The notes beneath the pieces are model-generated. The model did no database searches. It was not told where the DNA came from and saw nothing but the letters and a program-made list of their open reading frames with translations. The translations under genes and the position numbers were made by a program. Of a stretch of 41,734 nucleotides of DNA, positions 16,842 through 24,697 are shown in pieces. How positions within the stretch are numbered: position 1 is the stretch's first letter; every line of letters begins with the position of its first letter. This stretch comes from JBGCDD01 sp045105075 (GTDB lineage: Bacteria; Pseudomonadota; Alphaproteobacteria; Rhodobacterales; Rhodobacteraceae). The stretch covers positions 1-41,734 of the forward strand of contig JBGCDD010000060.1 of the NCBI GenBank assembly GCA_045105075.1, written 5' to 3'.

Positions 16842-16890
16842 AACCTGTCGCCTCCACCTGTGCACCCTGCACGATTTAGCCTGTTACACC

Positions 16891-16905
16891 TTAAGTCCAT
16901 GTTAA
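16891..16905. promoter_or_regulatory. CtrA-type box TTAA-N7-TTAA
   Basis: TTAA at 16891-16894 and TTAA at 16902-16905 are separated by exactly seven bases, the full CtrA recognition site of alphaproteobacteria. It lies in the short region between the divergent glycosyltransferase (start 16841) and acyltransferase (start 16963), 50-60 bases from each start, a plausible place for control of either gene. Confidence 0.55.
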
Positions 16906-16962
16906 CTGCAATTTGTCTAAATGGATCTCGTATCGACAACGGGCATTCAGGAAGGTTCGCAT

Positions 16963-18042
16963 ATGGCACCGCGGCTGCAACCGTCGGGCATTGTTAACAA
17001 CATTCAGGTCTTGCGTGGGATTGCGGCTGTCATGGTTGTGGCACACCATTTGCGCGACACGCTGGTGCCTGACCTGCCGGGCCTTGCGCATATCTTTGTG
17101 GGTGCCACCGGTGTTGACGTGTTTTTTGTTATCTCTGGCTTCGTTATCTCGCGCTCCCTGATGGACCCTGACCTGACGCCTTGGACATTCATGCGCCGCA
17201 GAACAGTGCGGATTGTGCCGCTGTACTGGCTTTGCCTGGGCGCAATTGCTGCCATGCTGGCAGTTGGCATGCGGCCCCTTGGCATTCAGGACGCTGATGC
17301 AAATACACTTAATATGTTGAAATCCTTATTTTTTATTCCATTCTTGCGAGAAGGGGCAGGTGTGACGCCACTTTTGGGTGTGGGTTGGACGTTGAACCTC
17401 GAAATGTTCTTTTATCTGCTTTGCGCCATCGCTCTGGCCTTACCGGCGCAATTTCGATTTAGGATTTTAGCCTGTGTTTTGATCACTTTGCCCTGCCTTG
17501 GGTGGGCGTTTCAGCCTACCAATGCGCCTGCCATCTTGTTCACACAGCCATTATTGCTCGAGTTTCTGTCTGGCTGTGCGCTTGCTCAGTGGCATTTCAG
17601 CCATTCCAACACACGCAGCCGCGCTTTTGACGGATATGTTTTGGTCACGCTTGGAGTGCTCGGCCTTGGCCTGCCCGATCTTTTGGGGTGGACCGCTGAC
17701 TTCCACACTCTCTCACCGCAAAGATGGTTGTTTTTCGGCGTTCCGGCCTTTGCCCTCGTTGCTGGTGCAGTTTTGTTGGAACGGGCCGAAACCTCGGTTT
17801 CGTCGCGAAACTGGCAGCTGTTAGGAGCGGCGAGCTATGCGCTCTATTTGACCCACCCTTTGGTCTTGCAGATTGGAGAACGCGTGTTGCAGCCGTTTGG
17901 GCTTCCGGTATTTTTGAACGCTGCCGTTTTGGGGATTGGTTGCATTGGTGCCGGTGTGTTGGTGCACTTGTGGATTGAAAAGCCCGTGACGTCCCATATC
18001 CAGCGCAGGCAGTTCGCCAAAGCGCAAGCAACCGTTGCTTAG
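16963..18042 (+). CDS. Acyltransferase 3 family membrane protein (OafA-like)
   Basis: A 359-residue integral membrane protein. The ATG at 16963 has AGGAAGG seven bases upstream and is preferred over an in-frame ATG at 16921 without one. The N-terminal block NNIQVLRGIAAVMVVAHHLRD, with catalytic-type His pair and Arg, and RRRTVRIVPLYWL are the signature of the Acyl_transf_3 family. About ten transmembrane segments can be traced. Members add O-acetyl or other acyl groups to surface polysaccharides. The product may be a target of the esterase-like spike protein encoded nearby; that link is inference. Its last four bases overlap the end of the convergent sulfotransferase gene. Confidence 0.85.
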   Translation: MAPRLQPSGIVNNIQVLRGIAAVMVVAHHLRDTLVPDLPGLAHIFVGATGVDVFFVISGFVISRSLMDPDLTPWTFMRRRTVRIVPLYWLCLGAIAAMLAVGMRPLGIQDADANTLNMLKSLFFIPFLREGAGVTPLLGVGWTLNLEMFFYLLCAIALALPAQFRFRILACVLITLPCLGWAFQPTNAPAILFTQPLLLEFLSGCALAQWHFSHSNTRSRAFDGYVLVTLGVLGLGLPDLLGWTADFHTLSPQRWLFFGVPAFALVAGAVLLERAETSVSSRNWQLLGAASYALYLTHPLVLQIGERVLQPFGLPVFLNAAVLGIGCIGAGVLVHLWIEKPVTSHIQRRQFAKAQATVA

Positions 18043-18920
18043 GGATAGAGCCGTTCCAACCCAGCCGCAATCCAAGCCACGACCCTGCGTTCGGCCCATC
18101 CGAGTTTTTCAATTGAAACGGCGCGGGGCGAGATCACAATGTCGCCCGACTGGTATCGGTCAGGGTTTCCCAAAACCGAATGATAGGGTGCCGTTTGCGC
18201 CACAGTCATTTCATTTTTCCAAGCGACGGTATCTGCAAGGCTTGGAAGATTGTTGGTCAACGCAGATCGGGGCTGCGACGCAAAGCTATGATAGCTCATT
18301 CTTGCGATGGATTTGGATTTCGCCAAGTGGGACGCAGAATGCTCCACCTTGGCCCAGTCGATTGCGGCCGCGAAAATGCTTGGTTTTTTCATCATTTGTC
18401 CGGTTGCGGGCTCGAACTTGGGAACGCGCCACGAGGTGACAACGTCGCGTGCTGAGCGTCTAAGATGAAGCAACTCCAGGCTCTGATCGCCGGCTGACAA
18501 AATCCACGCGCGCGGTCCGGCTTTGGAACTGTCCAACACCGTGCTTTTGCCGCTGATTTTACGAATCGCGTTAAACAATTGGGTCTGTAGAGTGTTAAAC
18601 CTTAGAACCTCTGGGTGTTCGGCTACCTTGCGAAGTTGAAAGCGGTGTCGTGCAAGGAAGGAATGACGCACAACTGATCTTTCGAGCTTGGCCAGATCCG
18701 CCAAAACAACCGCATCAAAACCCGCACTGCGCAGAACCTTTGTCCAGAAACCGCAATTCGATAGCGATAAACCGCAAGAGCACTTCAAATCTTGCACGGG
18801 CAACCGCCAAAGCGCATGCACTTCGCCCACCGCAACACAATCAGGAGACGTGTTGAGCACTCGCTCAAGCACAGTTGAACCGCTGCGCCCGGACCCAATA
18901 ATGTATAGCACCGACGCCAT
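18039..18920 (-). CDS. Sulfotransferase family protein
   Basis: A 293-residue protein starting MASVLYIIGSGRSGSTVLERVLN, which contains the 5'-phosphosulfate loop (GSGRSGST) of PAPS-dependent sulfotransferases at about residues 9-16. A later LHLRRSARDVVTSWRVPK segment resembles the 3'-phosphate-binding block (R...S). The central part has CSCGLSLSNCGFW, a cysteine-rich insert also seen in bacterial sulfotransferases of polysaccharide loci. It should move sulfate from PAPS to a carbohydrate hydroxyl in the cytoplasm. The gene starts only nine bases after parB stops, with AAGGA as ribosome site, so it may be transcribed with parAB. It could alternatively act on a lipid or other small acceptor. 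Confidence 0.82.
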   Translation of the reverse strand: MASVLYIIGSGRSGSTVLERVLNTSPDCVAVGEVHALWRLPVQDLKCSCGLSLSNCGFWTKVLRSAGFDAVVLADLAKLERSVVRHSFLARHRFQLRKVAEHPEVLRFNTLQTQLFNAIRKISGKSTVLDSSKAGPRAWILSAGDQSLELLHLRRSARDVVTSWRVPKFEPATGQMMKKPSIFAAAIDWAKVEHSASHLAKSKSIARMSYHSFASQPRSALTNNLPSLADTVAWKNEMTVAQTAPYHSVLGNPDRYQSGDIVISPRAVSIEKLGWAERRVVAWIAAGLERLYP

Positions 18921-18929
18921 GGCTGTTCC

Positions 18930-20027
18930 TTAGGGGTTTTCCAACAAATTTCGAATTTCCAGCATCAGACCTTCCATCATATCATTGGTCAAAGCCTCGC
19001 CTTCAAAATGTAGAAGATAGCCATTTTTGTCAGATCCCCGCCTGATCGTGATACCACCAGCGGTCTGCAATGCCTGTTCTTCCAACCAACCTGCCGGGCG
19101 TCGGTCGGCTTTGGGACGTCCACCTTTGCTTGAGTCACGCGGTCCTTTCTCTGATTTTTGCAACACAGGCTCGAGCAACGCCCATTCTTCGTTCGCGTCC
19201 AATGGCTCGGCACCGCTCAACGCTTCACGCAACGCAGGCTCAATCCCATGGCGCAGGGCCATAGCCAGCCGCAAACCCCGTTTTTCGCTCAAACCCTCAG
19301 GATGCACCAACATGTCGCCCAACTCTTCAAAGATCAGCGCAAAGGACCGCACCTTGCTGCGTTTAGATTTGGAAGCCGTTGGGAAAAGCATGTTGACCGC
19401 AGTTTCAGTATTCACAAATGCCCCGCTCTGCGCCGAGACAACCGCGATCCGTCCGCGTTCAAACTGGCTTAGTTCCGAGCGGATTTCATTTTCTTCGACC
19501 ATCGCCGCCACAGCGGCACCAGCAGCAGTGCGCGGTCGGATCAAAGCCTTGATCGTGGCATATTCATCAATCGACGTCAGCTCTTGCAGACCCTGAAACG
19601 CAATCAGTCTGCGATACCCCGACAACAGGCCAAACCGTTCGCCTCCAGGGCCGGGCTGATCCAATTCAAACACTTCGATTGGCAAACGCAGGCCAGAGGC
19701 AGCGATCGATCGACGCAACTCGCTCAATTCAGCCTCGTCCAGCACCGTGCGATCGCGGATCATTGCATCCGCATGGATATCGCCCAAGGGCAGTTCCTGA
19801 ATGAGCAAACCCTGTTCAACCGCTGCATCCAACTGAGCGCCTTTAGATTGCAGTTGCGCCTGATCGGCGCGTTGTTGTGCCGACATGACCTCTAGATTGT
19901 CAGCCGTTTCAGCAGCCACCTGGGCAATGGGCGCGGCCGCTCTGTCAGGGGTTTCGCGGCGAAACTCTGATTCAATCCGCGCAAGGTCTGCACTTGAGGG
20001 CGTTTCCAGACGTCTGCGTTTTACCAT
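18930..20027 (-). CDS. parB: ParB-like plasmid partition protein
   Basis: A 365-residue ParB/RepB-type centromere-binding protein. The ParB N-terminal domain lies at about 75-185: LGDIHADAMIRDR (81-93), SGYRRLIAFQGL (136-147, the arginine-rich CTP-binding-type box) and ENEIRSELSQFERGRIAVV (180-197). A helix-turn-helix region follows at about 195-250 and the rest is a dimerisation tail. It works with ParA to segregate the replicon. The gene starts three bases after the parA stop, forming a parAB operon read leftward from the origin. The N-terminal 70 residues are low-complexity and glutamine/alanine rich. The binding site parS is not identified with certainty. Confidence 0.88.
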   Translation of the reverse strand: MVKRRRLETPSSADLARIESEFRRETPDRAAAPIAQVAAETADNLEVMSAQQRADQAQLQSKGAQLDAAVEQGLLIQELPLGDIHADAMIRDRTVLDEAELSELRRSIAASGLRLPIEVFELDQPGPGGERFGLLSGYRRLIAFQGLQELTSIDEYATIKALIRPRTAAGAAVAAMVEENEIRSELSQFERGRIAVVSAQSGAFVNTETAVNMLFPTASKSKRSKVRSFALIFEELGDMLVHPEGLSEKRGLRLAMALRHGIEPALREALSGAEPLDANEEWALLEPVLQKSEKGPRDSSKGGRPKADRRPAGWLEEQALQTAGGITIRRGSDKNGYLLHFEGEALTNDMMEGLMLEIRNLLENP

Positions 20028-20030
20028 GAT

Positions 20031-21419
20031 TTACCCCTTTTCCGTGGCATCTGTGGGCAGGTTAAGATCACGCCACCAGGCGCCAAGAATCAGTTCTTTG
20101 ACCTCTGCCCAAGTTTGATCGAAAGTTTCGCGCCCCCGCACATAGGTGTCGCGATTGAATTCGCGGTAGTCCGCTTCATAGATGCCATTGACCTGTTCGC
20201 CCGCTTGACCAACCATGGCCGTCAGATCCTGGCGGTAAGTGGTCATGAAATCCCCAAAATAGGCTTGGATCACATTGGCCAGGTCGGTTTGCTGAGCCGC
20301 ATCGAACCGGGTGATTAAGGCCCGCACAGCATCCCATTCAAATCGAATTTCGGGCAAGCCATCGCGGCGGCGGGCGGCGTTTTCACCGTCTTCTACGCTG
20401 GCAAACGTCGAATAGAGCATATCAAAAAACCGGCCCGTTGAATCAAATTCGAGGAATGAAGCCCCAAGCGGGACCAAAAGAATGTCCGCAGCCGCAAGCG
20501 CATTGATGGTCAAGTACCCAAGCGCGGGCGGCGTATCTATGAGAATGATGTCATAATCGTTAACAATCCGTTCGTTGGTGAGCGCGTTTGAAAGGGCATC
20601 CCACAGCGGCCACCGGCGCAATTGCATGCGCCAAACCGGGACCTGAAACTCAGCCCAGTACAGGTTCAGCTGAGCGCCAAGCAGATCGATGTTGGGCCAA
20701 TGGGTCGGTTGGATCACATCTCGGGCGGACACCGTCAGCGCCTCTTTCAGGGTTTCGTCAAACGTCAGCGGATCCTGATTGGCCGATGCCCGCACCAAAT
20801 TTTCGGCCTGCATGGCTTGCGCAAAATCCTTGGCCAACAGGGGAAAGGCCGTTGACCACTCATCAGCGACTTTTCCGCCCATGATCGACGTCATCGAACC
20901 CTGACTGTCCAGATCAATCACCAGCACCTTGTAGCCATCAAGTGCTGCGGACATGGCCAAATGTGCCGCTGTGCTGGTCTTGCCCACGCCACCTTTGAAA
21001 TTGGCCACGGCCAAAATCTTTGCTGGCAAACCTTCAGGACGCCAGGGTTTATAGTCGCGCCCCGCAGCCCCCTCATTGGCAAAATGCAGACGCAATTGCA
21101 GGACATCATCAAGCGAGAACCACTTGGAATTGCCTTCACCAGTGCCTTGCGGCAGGGCAGGATTGGCGCGGAGCACTCTGCGAAAATGTGCTGCGTTCAC
21201 AGGGATCAGGTACTTGCACACCTCCCAGGTCGAAAAACGGCGCAATCTTTTTTGACCATCTGGAGCATAACCGCGCTGTGCCAGATCCTGACGACCCTTG
21301 GCGGCAAAGGCGGCGGCTTTTGCGAATCGCGCGGTGTCGATAGGGTCGGCCAGCTTTTCAGCAGCCTTACGGGGATCGATGTTGAAATAAGGAGGAGGAG
21401 GCGGTTTGTTGCCCGACAT
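20031..21419 (-). CDS. parA: ParA-family partition ATPase with N-terminal HTH region
   Basis: A 462-residue protein from the ATG at 21419; an upstream in-frame ATG at 21479 lies within the putative operator and is unlikely. Residues 1-120 hold a polyproline stretch and a helix-turn-helix-like segment (WEVCKYLIPVNAAHFRRVL). The deviant Walker A motif KGGVGKT is at 142-148, followed by VLVIDLDSQGSMTS and DIILIDTPPALG. The long N-terminus places it in the type Ia ParA group, which represses its own promoter as well as moving plasmid copies. The AT-rich dyad just upstream (21438-21464) is a good candidate for that operator. The gene is divergent from the replication initiator. Confidence 0.92.
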   Translation of the reverse strand: MSGNKPPPPPYFNIDPRKAAEKLADPIDTARFAKAAAFAAKGRQDLAQRGYAPDGQKRLRRFSTWEVCKYLIPVNAAHFRRVLRANPALPQGTGEGNSKWFSLDDVLQLRLHFANEGAAGRDYKPWRPEGLPAKILAVANFKGGVGKTSTAAHLAMSAALDGYKVLVIDLDSQGSMTSIMGGKVADEWSTAFPLLAKDFAQAMQAENLVRASANQDPLTFDETLKEALTVSARDVIQPTHWPNIDLLGAQLNLYWAEFQVPVWRMQLRRWPLWDALSNALTNERIVNDYDIILIDTPPALGYLTINALAAADILLVPLGASFLEFDSTGRFFDMLYSTFASVEDGENAARRRDGLPEIRFEWDAVRALITRFDAAQQTDLANVIQAYFGDFMTTYRQDLTAMVGQAGEQVNGIYEADYREFNRDTYVRGRETFDQTWAEVKELILGAWWRDLNLPTDATEKG

Positions 21420-21437
21420 GACGAACCTTATGTGACG

Positions 21438-21464
21438 TTGCAAAGATTGACGGATGTTTTGCAA
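21438..21464. promoter_or_regulatory. Dyad TTGCAAA-N13-TTTGCAA upstream of parA
   Basis: Perfect seven-base arms (21438-21444 and 21458-21464) centred 32 bases upstream of the parA start. The half-sites are 20 bases apart, two helical turns, as expected for a dimeric repressor. A second overlapping dyad GATTG/CAATC (21445-21449, 21462-21466) shares its right arm. It is a candidate operator for parAB autoregulation or a parS site. Confidence 0.5.
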
Positions 21465-21550
21465 TCTATCGCACATCAAAGGTCGCAGGTGAAACCCAAA
21501 GCCGATTCTGCGGTGTTTTTAACCCTCTTTGATAAAGTTATGACGCATCA

Positions 21551-21586
21551 AACGTTAAGAGTCTTTAGGATATTTAGAATCTTTAG
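21551..21586 (+). repeat. AT-rich tandem 9-mers (possible DNA-unwinding element)
   Basis: Three abutting nine-base units, AGTCTTTAG, GATATTTAG and AATCTTTAG (21560-21586), preceded by the looser AACGTTAAG (21551-21559). They sit in an AT-rich stretch of about 90 bases (21518-21610) beside the iterons. AT-rich tandem repeats next to iterons are the usual melting region of theta-replicating plasmids. Confidence 0.6.
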
Positions 21587-21627
21587 ATCAAAAAACCGGA
21601 ATATTAACAGAGGGATAGCCTGCTTAG

Positions 21628-21740
21628 GGCACCCGCATACAGGAGCAAAGGCACCCAAGTACGGGATCAGCAGGACCCAATTGCAGGTGCAAGGGGTCTG
21701 ATTCGCAGGACCAGAAGGCCCCAGATGCGGGAGCGGCCCA
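21628..21740 (+). repeat. Iteron array, five units of 22 bp (replication origin)
   Basis: Units begin at 21631, 21653, 21675, 21697 and 21719, exactly 22 bases apart. The first three start ACCC; in all five, the bases at unit positions 2 (C), 10 (C), 12-13 (GG) and 16 (C) are invariant, giving the core RCRGG. A further match, ACCC...TGCAGGA, stands alone at 21832. Equal spacing near two helical turns, closeness to a Rep_3-like gene and to an AT-rich 9-mer array indicate the origin of vegetative replication, bound by the initiator. Confidence 0.72.
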
Positions 21741-21775
21741 AATAGGCTCTATACAAGAGTCTTTGCCTATGGGCC
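21735..21775. repeat. Long imperfect dyad between iterons and rep promoter
   Basis: GGCCCA (21735-21740) and ATAGGC (21742-21747) on the left are mirrored by GCCTAT (21765-21770) and TGGGCC (21770-21775) on the right, with an inner CTCT/AGAG pair (21747-21750, 21756-21759). The arms differ by one or two bases. As RNA or single strand this is a strong stem. It could be a primosome or single-strand initiation site, a parS-like site, or a transcription stop. Confidence 0.5.
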
Positions 21776-21862
21776 CGTCCCGTAGATTGGTACCTTTGCC
21801 AAGGCCGTTGGCGGGTTCGTCTGCTTCAGGCACCCGTTTGCAGGATGGCTTGGGCGGGTTAT

Positions 21863-21897
21863 AAAGCACCCAAGTTCCCGTTGCGCTAAGGTGCTTT
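21863..21897. promoter_or_regulatory. Inverted repeat operator upstream of rep
   Basis: AAAGCACC (21863-21870) and GGTGCTTT (21890-21897) are perfect eight-base arms around 19 bases, ending 36 bases before the rep start. The left half continues as GCACCCAAGT, identical to the start of the second iteron. Rep_3 initiators commonly repress themselves by binding inverted iteron half-sites, so this is the likely autoregulatory operator. Confidence 0.6.
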
Positions 21898-21933
21898 AAT
21901 CCGCATACTGGGCCAAAACGAGCAGTGATCGAT

Positions 21934-23109
21934 ATGGACGAAATTCCCCGCGATAAGCTGACCGGTGCTTTGCGCCGTGGTGCGGTCAAGAAACATGTGG
22001 CGGCGATCCACGTTTCGGGCAAGTTGACCCTGCTTCAGCGCAAGCTGTCCAATGTTTTGTTGTTGAACGCCTATGACACGCTGACCAGCCGGACACAGCA
22101 TCAGATCGACGCGCGCACTCTGTGCCTGATGATTGGGTACAATTCGAATGATTTTGAGACCTTGAAGCAATCCTTGCGCGGGCTCGCGGAAACCGTCGCC
22201 GAATGGGACATGCTGGATGCCAGCGGGCGTCAGGAATGGGGCGTGTCGAGCCTGCTGAGCTATGCCAAGTTGAAGGCGGGCGTGTGCGAATATGCCTATT
22301 CTCCCGCGCTTGCGGAAAAGTTGCACGACCCCAAAGTGTTCGCGTTGATCAATCTGAACATCCAGCGGCGGTTCACCTCGGGCCATGCCTTGGCGCTTTA
22401 TGAAAATTGTTATCGTTTTGTGCGCACCGGAAGCACCGGTTGGTGGTCGCTTGATACATTTCGCCGGCTGATGGGGCTGGACGGGTCGGCCTATTACGAG
22501 ACGTACAAGCATCTCAATGCCAAGGTGATCAAGCCAGCGGTGGCCGAGGTGAACAAAACCTCAAATATCATCATCACGCCCGAGACGCGCAAACAGGGCC
22601 GCGTGGTGTGTGATATTCGCTTTAAGATTGCCGAAAATCCGCAACTGGCGATTCTGGATCTCGATGACGGAGCAGGTTTGCGCAAGGGCGCGACTTTTGA
22701 CCGGCTGCGCGCGCTGGGGGTCAGTGATCGTTTGGCGCGCCAATGGCTGGCCGAACATGGCGAAGATCAGGTGGCGGCCAAGCTGGATTATGTCGGCGGG
22801 CGCGCCAATGTGCGCAACAAGGTCGGTTATCTGAGCCGAGCGCTTGAGGCAGGGTTTGGCGTTGAAACCGAGCCTAACCAAGCCATTCTGAGCGGTCGCG
22901 CGGATCGTCTGCGCAAGGTTCAGGGGGCCGTTGCTGCGCGCTCACCGACCCAGCGCGATGCGGACAAACGGTTGTTTGCGTCCACCATTCAAAACGACGC
23001 GGCGCGTCTGGATTTTGAAAACCACGGCTGGATGTCGGCGCTGAATGCCGAGGCTATTTTTGCCTTTTGGGCGGATATGGCAGGTCTGGATTTCGAGCAG
23101 AACGACTGA
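21934..23109 (+). CDS. Rep_3-type plasmid replication initiator
   Basis: A 391-residue protein from the ATG at 21934; a GTG three codons earlier is the alternative, but the only purine-rich segment (GAG at 21920) is too close to it. The N-terminal winged-helix block KLTLLQRKLSNVLLLNAYDTL and the following DARTLCLMIGYNSNDFETLKQSLRGLAE match the initiator pattern of the Rep_3 superfamily (RepB-type plasmids of Rhodobacteraceae). A second winged-helix region (FTSGHALALYENCYRFVRTGSTGWWSLDTFRRLMGL) binds iterons in the family. The C-terminal part is a less conserved helical tail. It reads away from parAB, with the iteron origin between them. The exact Roseobacter replicon class would need comparison. 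Confidence 0.78.
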   Translation: MDEIPRDKLTGALRRGAVKKHVAAIHVSGKLTLLQRKLSNVLLLNAYDTLTSRTQHQIDARTLCLMIGYNSNDFETLKQSLRGLAETVAEWDMLDASGRQEWGVSSLLSYAKLKAGVCEYAYSPALAEKLHDPKVFALINLNIQRRFTSGHALALYENCYRFVRTGSTGWWSLDTFRRLMGLDGSAYYETYKHLNAKVIKPAVAEVNKTSNIIITPETRKQGRVVCDIRFKIAENPQLAILDLDDGAGLRKGATFDRLRALGVSDRLARQWLAEHGEDQVAAKLDYVGGRANVRNKVGYLSRALEAGFGVETEPNQAILSGRADRLRKVQGAVAARSPTQRDADKRLFASTIQNDAARLDFENHGWMSALNAEAIFAFWADMAGLDFEQND

Positions 23110-23121
23110 TCTGCGCCGATC

Positions 23122-23136
23122 TTAACCCTTTGTTCA
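23122..23136. promoter_or_regulatory. Degenerate CtrA-type box upstream of manC
   Basis: TTAA (23122-23125), seven bases, then TTCA (23133-23136): one mismatch from the TTAA-N7-TTAA site. It lies about 110 bases upstream of the manC start in the 133-base gap after rep. Alone it would be weak evidence; it gains some weight from the perfect boxes at two other polysaccharide promoters. Confidence 0.3.
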
Positions 23137-23242
23137 CCAAGCCGGGCGCAAGAATGTCAGTATAACCAAGGCACAGCGCTTGAGCGGGCGGGGGGATAAG
23201 TCTATAGCAGAGCGTGTTTTCAATCACCTGCGAGTAGATCTT

Positions 23243-24691
23243 ATGCAGATTACCCCTGTTTTGCTGTGTGGCGGGTCCGGCACCCGGTTGTGGCCGCTTT
23301 CGCGCAAAAGTTACCCCAAGCAATTTGTTGATCTCGTGGGCGAGAACACGCTGTTTCAGGCCTCGGCCCAGCGGCTTTCGGGAGGCACGGACGCGTTTGA
23401 TTTTGCCGCGCCTCTGGTTCTGACGAACTCGGATTTCCGTTTTATTGTGACTGAACAGCTGATGGAGGTGGGCATTGACCCGTCGACCATTCTGATCGAA
23501 CCCGAAGGGCGCAACACCGCGCCGGCGGTGCTGGCGGCGGCTTTGCATTTGGCAAACAGCGACCCAGAGGCGGTGATGTTGGTCGCGCCCTCTGATCATG
23601 TGGTGCCGGATATCGCGGCGTTTCAGTCTTGCGTGGCGGCGGCGTTGCCTGCGGTCAGCGCGGGCCAACTGGTCACCTTTGGCATTCAGCCCGACGCCCC
23701 GGAAACCGGCTATGGCTATCTGGAACTGGCCGGCGCTGTCGAGGGCGCAACCGCGCCTGTGGCGCTGACCCGGTTTGTGGAAAAGCCCGATCTTGCCACC
23801 GCCAAAGAAATGATCGCCGCGGGCACTTATTTATGGAACGCCGGGATTTTCCTGTTTGCGGCCAAGGATATCATTGCCGCCTTCAAAACCCACGCGCCTG
23901 ATCTGATCGCTGCCGTACAAGGTGCGGTAGATGCGGCCGAGGCGGATCTTGGGTTCTTGCGTTTGGCGCCCGAGCCTTGGGGACAGGCCGAAGACATCTC
24001 GATCGACTATGCGGTGATGGAGCGGGCCGACAACCTGTCAGTCATGCCATTCACCGCGTTCTGGTCTGATCTGGGCGGCTGGGATTCGGTTTGGCGCAAC
24101 ACCCCGCAGGACGAAAACGGCGTGTCTGTTTCGGGTCATGCCACAGTGATTGATTGCAAGGATTCGCTGCTGCGTTCAGAGGCGGACGCGGTTGAAGTCG
24201 TGGGCATAGGTCTTGAAAATGTCATGGCGATTGCGATGAACGACGCCGTGCTGGTGGCCAGTATGGACCGTGCGCAGGATGTAAAGCTGGCGGTCAGCGC
24301 GCTAAAGAAAAAGGGCGCGTCACAAGCCACGCATTTCCCCAAGGATCACCGTCCGTGGGGCTGGTTTGAAAGCCTGGTGATCGGCAGCCGCTTTCAGGTC
24401 AAACGCATCCATGTGCATCCCGGCGCGTCCCTGTCGCTGCAAAGTCACCACCACCGTTCCGAACATTGGATCGTGGTTGAAGGCACGGCGCAGGTCACCA
24501 TTGATGACGAGGTCAAGCTGGTGACGGAAAACCAGTCGGTCTACATTCCGCTGGGCGCTGTGCACCGCATGACCAACCCCGGCAAGGTCGATATGGTGCT
24601 GATCGAAGTGCAAACCGGCAGCTATCTGGGCGAAGATGATATTATCCGTTACGAGGATATTTATTCGCGCGGGCAGGGGGCCAAAGGCTAG
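23243..24691 (+). CDS. manC: Mannose-1-phosphate guanylyltransferase/mannose-6-phosphate isomerase
   Basis: A 482-residue bifunctional enzyme from the ATG at 23243, where the family N-terminus MQITPVLLCGGSGTRLWPLSR begins; upstream in-frame starts add unrelated residues. The nucleotidyltransferase domain shows GGSGTRLWP (10-18), APSDH, FVEKPD and the long central domain. The C-terminal cupin isomerase domain begins near HRPWGWFESL and contains HVHPGASLSLQSHHHRSEHW and the metal-binding histidines. It makes GDP-mannose from mannose-1-phosphate, and fructose-6-phosphate to mannose-6-phosphate, in the cytoplasm. It heads an operon with two glycosyltransferase genes, six bases and minus four bases apart, so the polysaccharide probably contains mannose or a derivative of it. 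Confidence 0.93.
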   Translation: MQITPVLLCGGSGTRLWPLSRKSYPKQFVDLVGENTLFQASAQRLSGGTDAFDFAAPLVLTNSDFRFIVTEQLMEVGIDPSTILIEPEGRNTAPAVLAAALHLANSDPEAVMLVAPSDHVVPDIAAFQSCVAAALPAVSAGQLVTFGIQPDAPETGYGYLELAGAVEGATAPVALTRFVEKPDLATAKEMIAAGTYLWNAGIFLFAAKDIIAAFKTHAPDLIAAVQGAVDAAEADLGFLRLAPEPWGQAEDISIDYAVMERADNLSVMPFTAFWSDLGGWDSVWRNTPQDENGVSVSGHATVIDCKDSLLRSEADAVEVVGIGLENVMAIAMNDAVLVASMDRAQDVKLAVSALKKKGASQATHFPKDHRPWGWFESLVIGSRFQVKRIHVHPGASLSLQSHHHRSEHWIVVEGTAQVTIDDEVKLVTENQSVYIPLGAVHRMTNPGKVDMVLIEVQTGSYLGEDDIIRYEDIYSRGQGAKG

Positions 24692-24697
24692 GCATGC

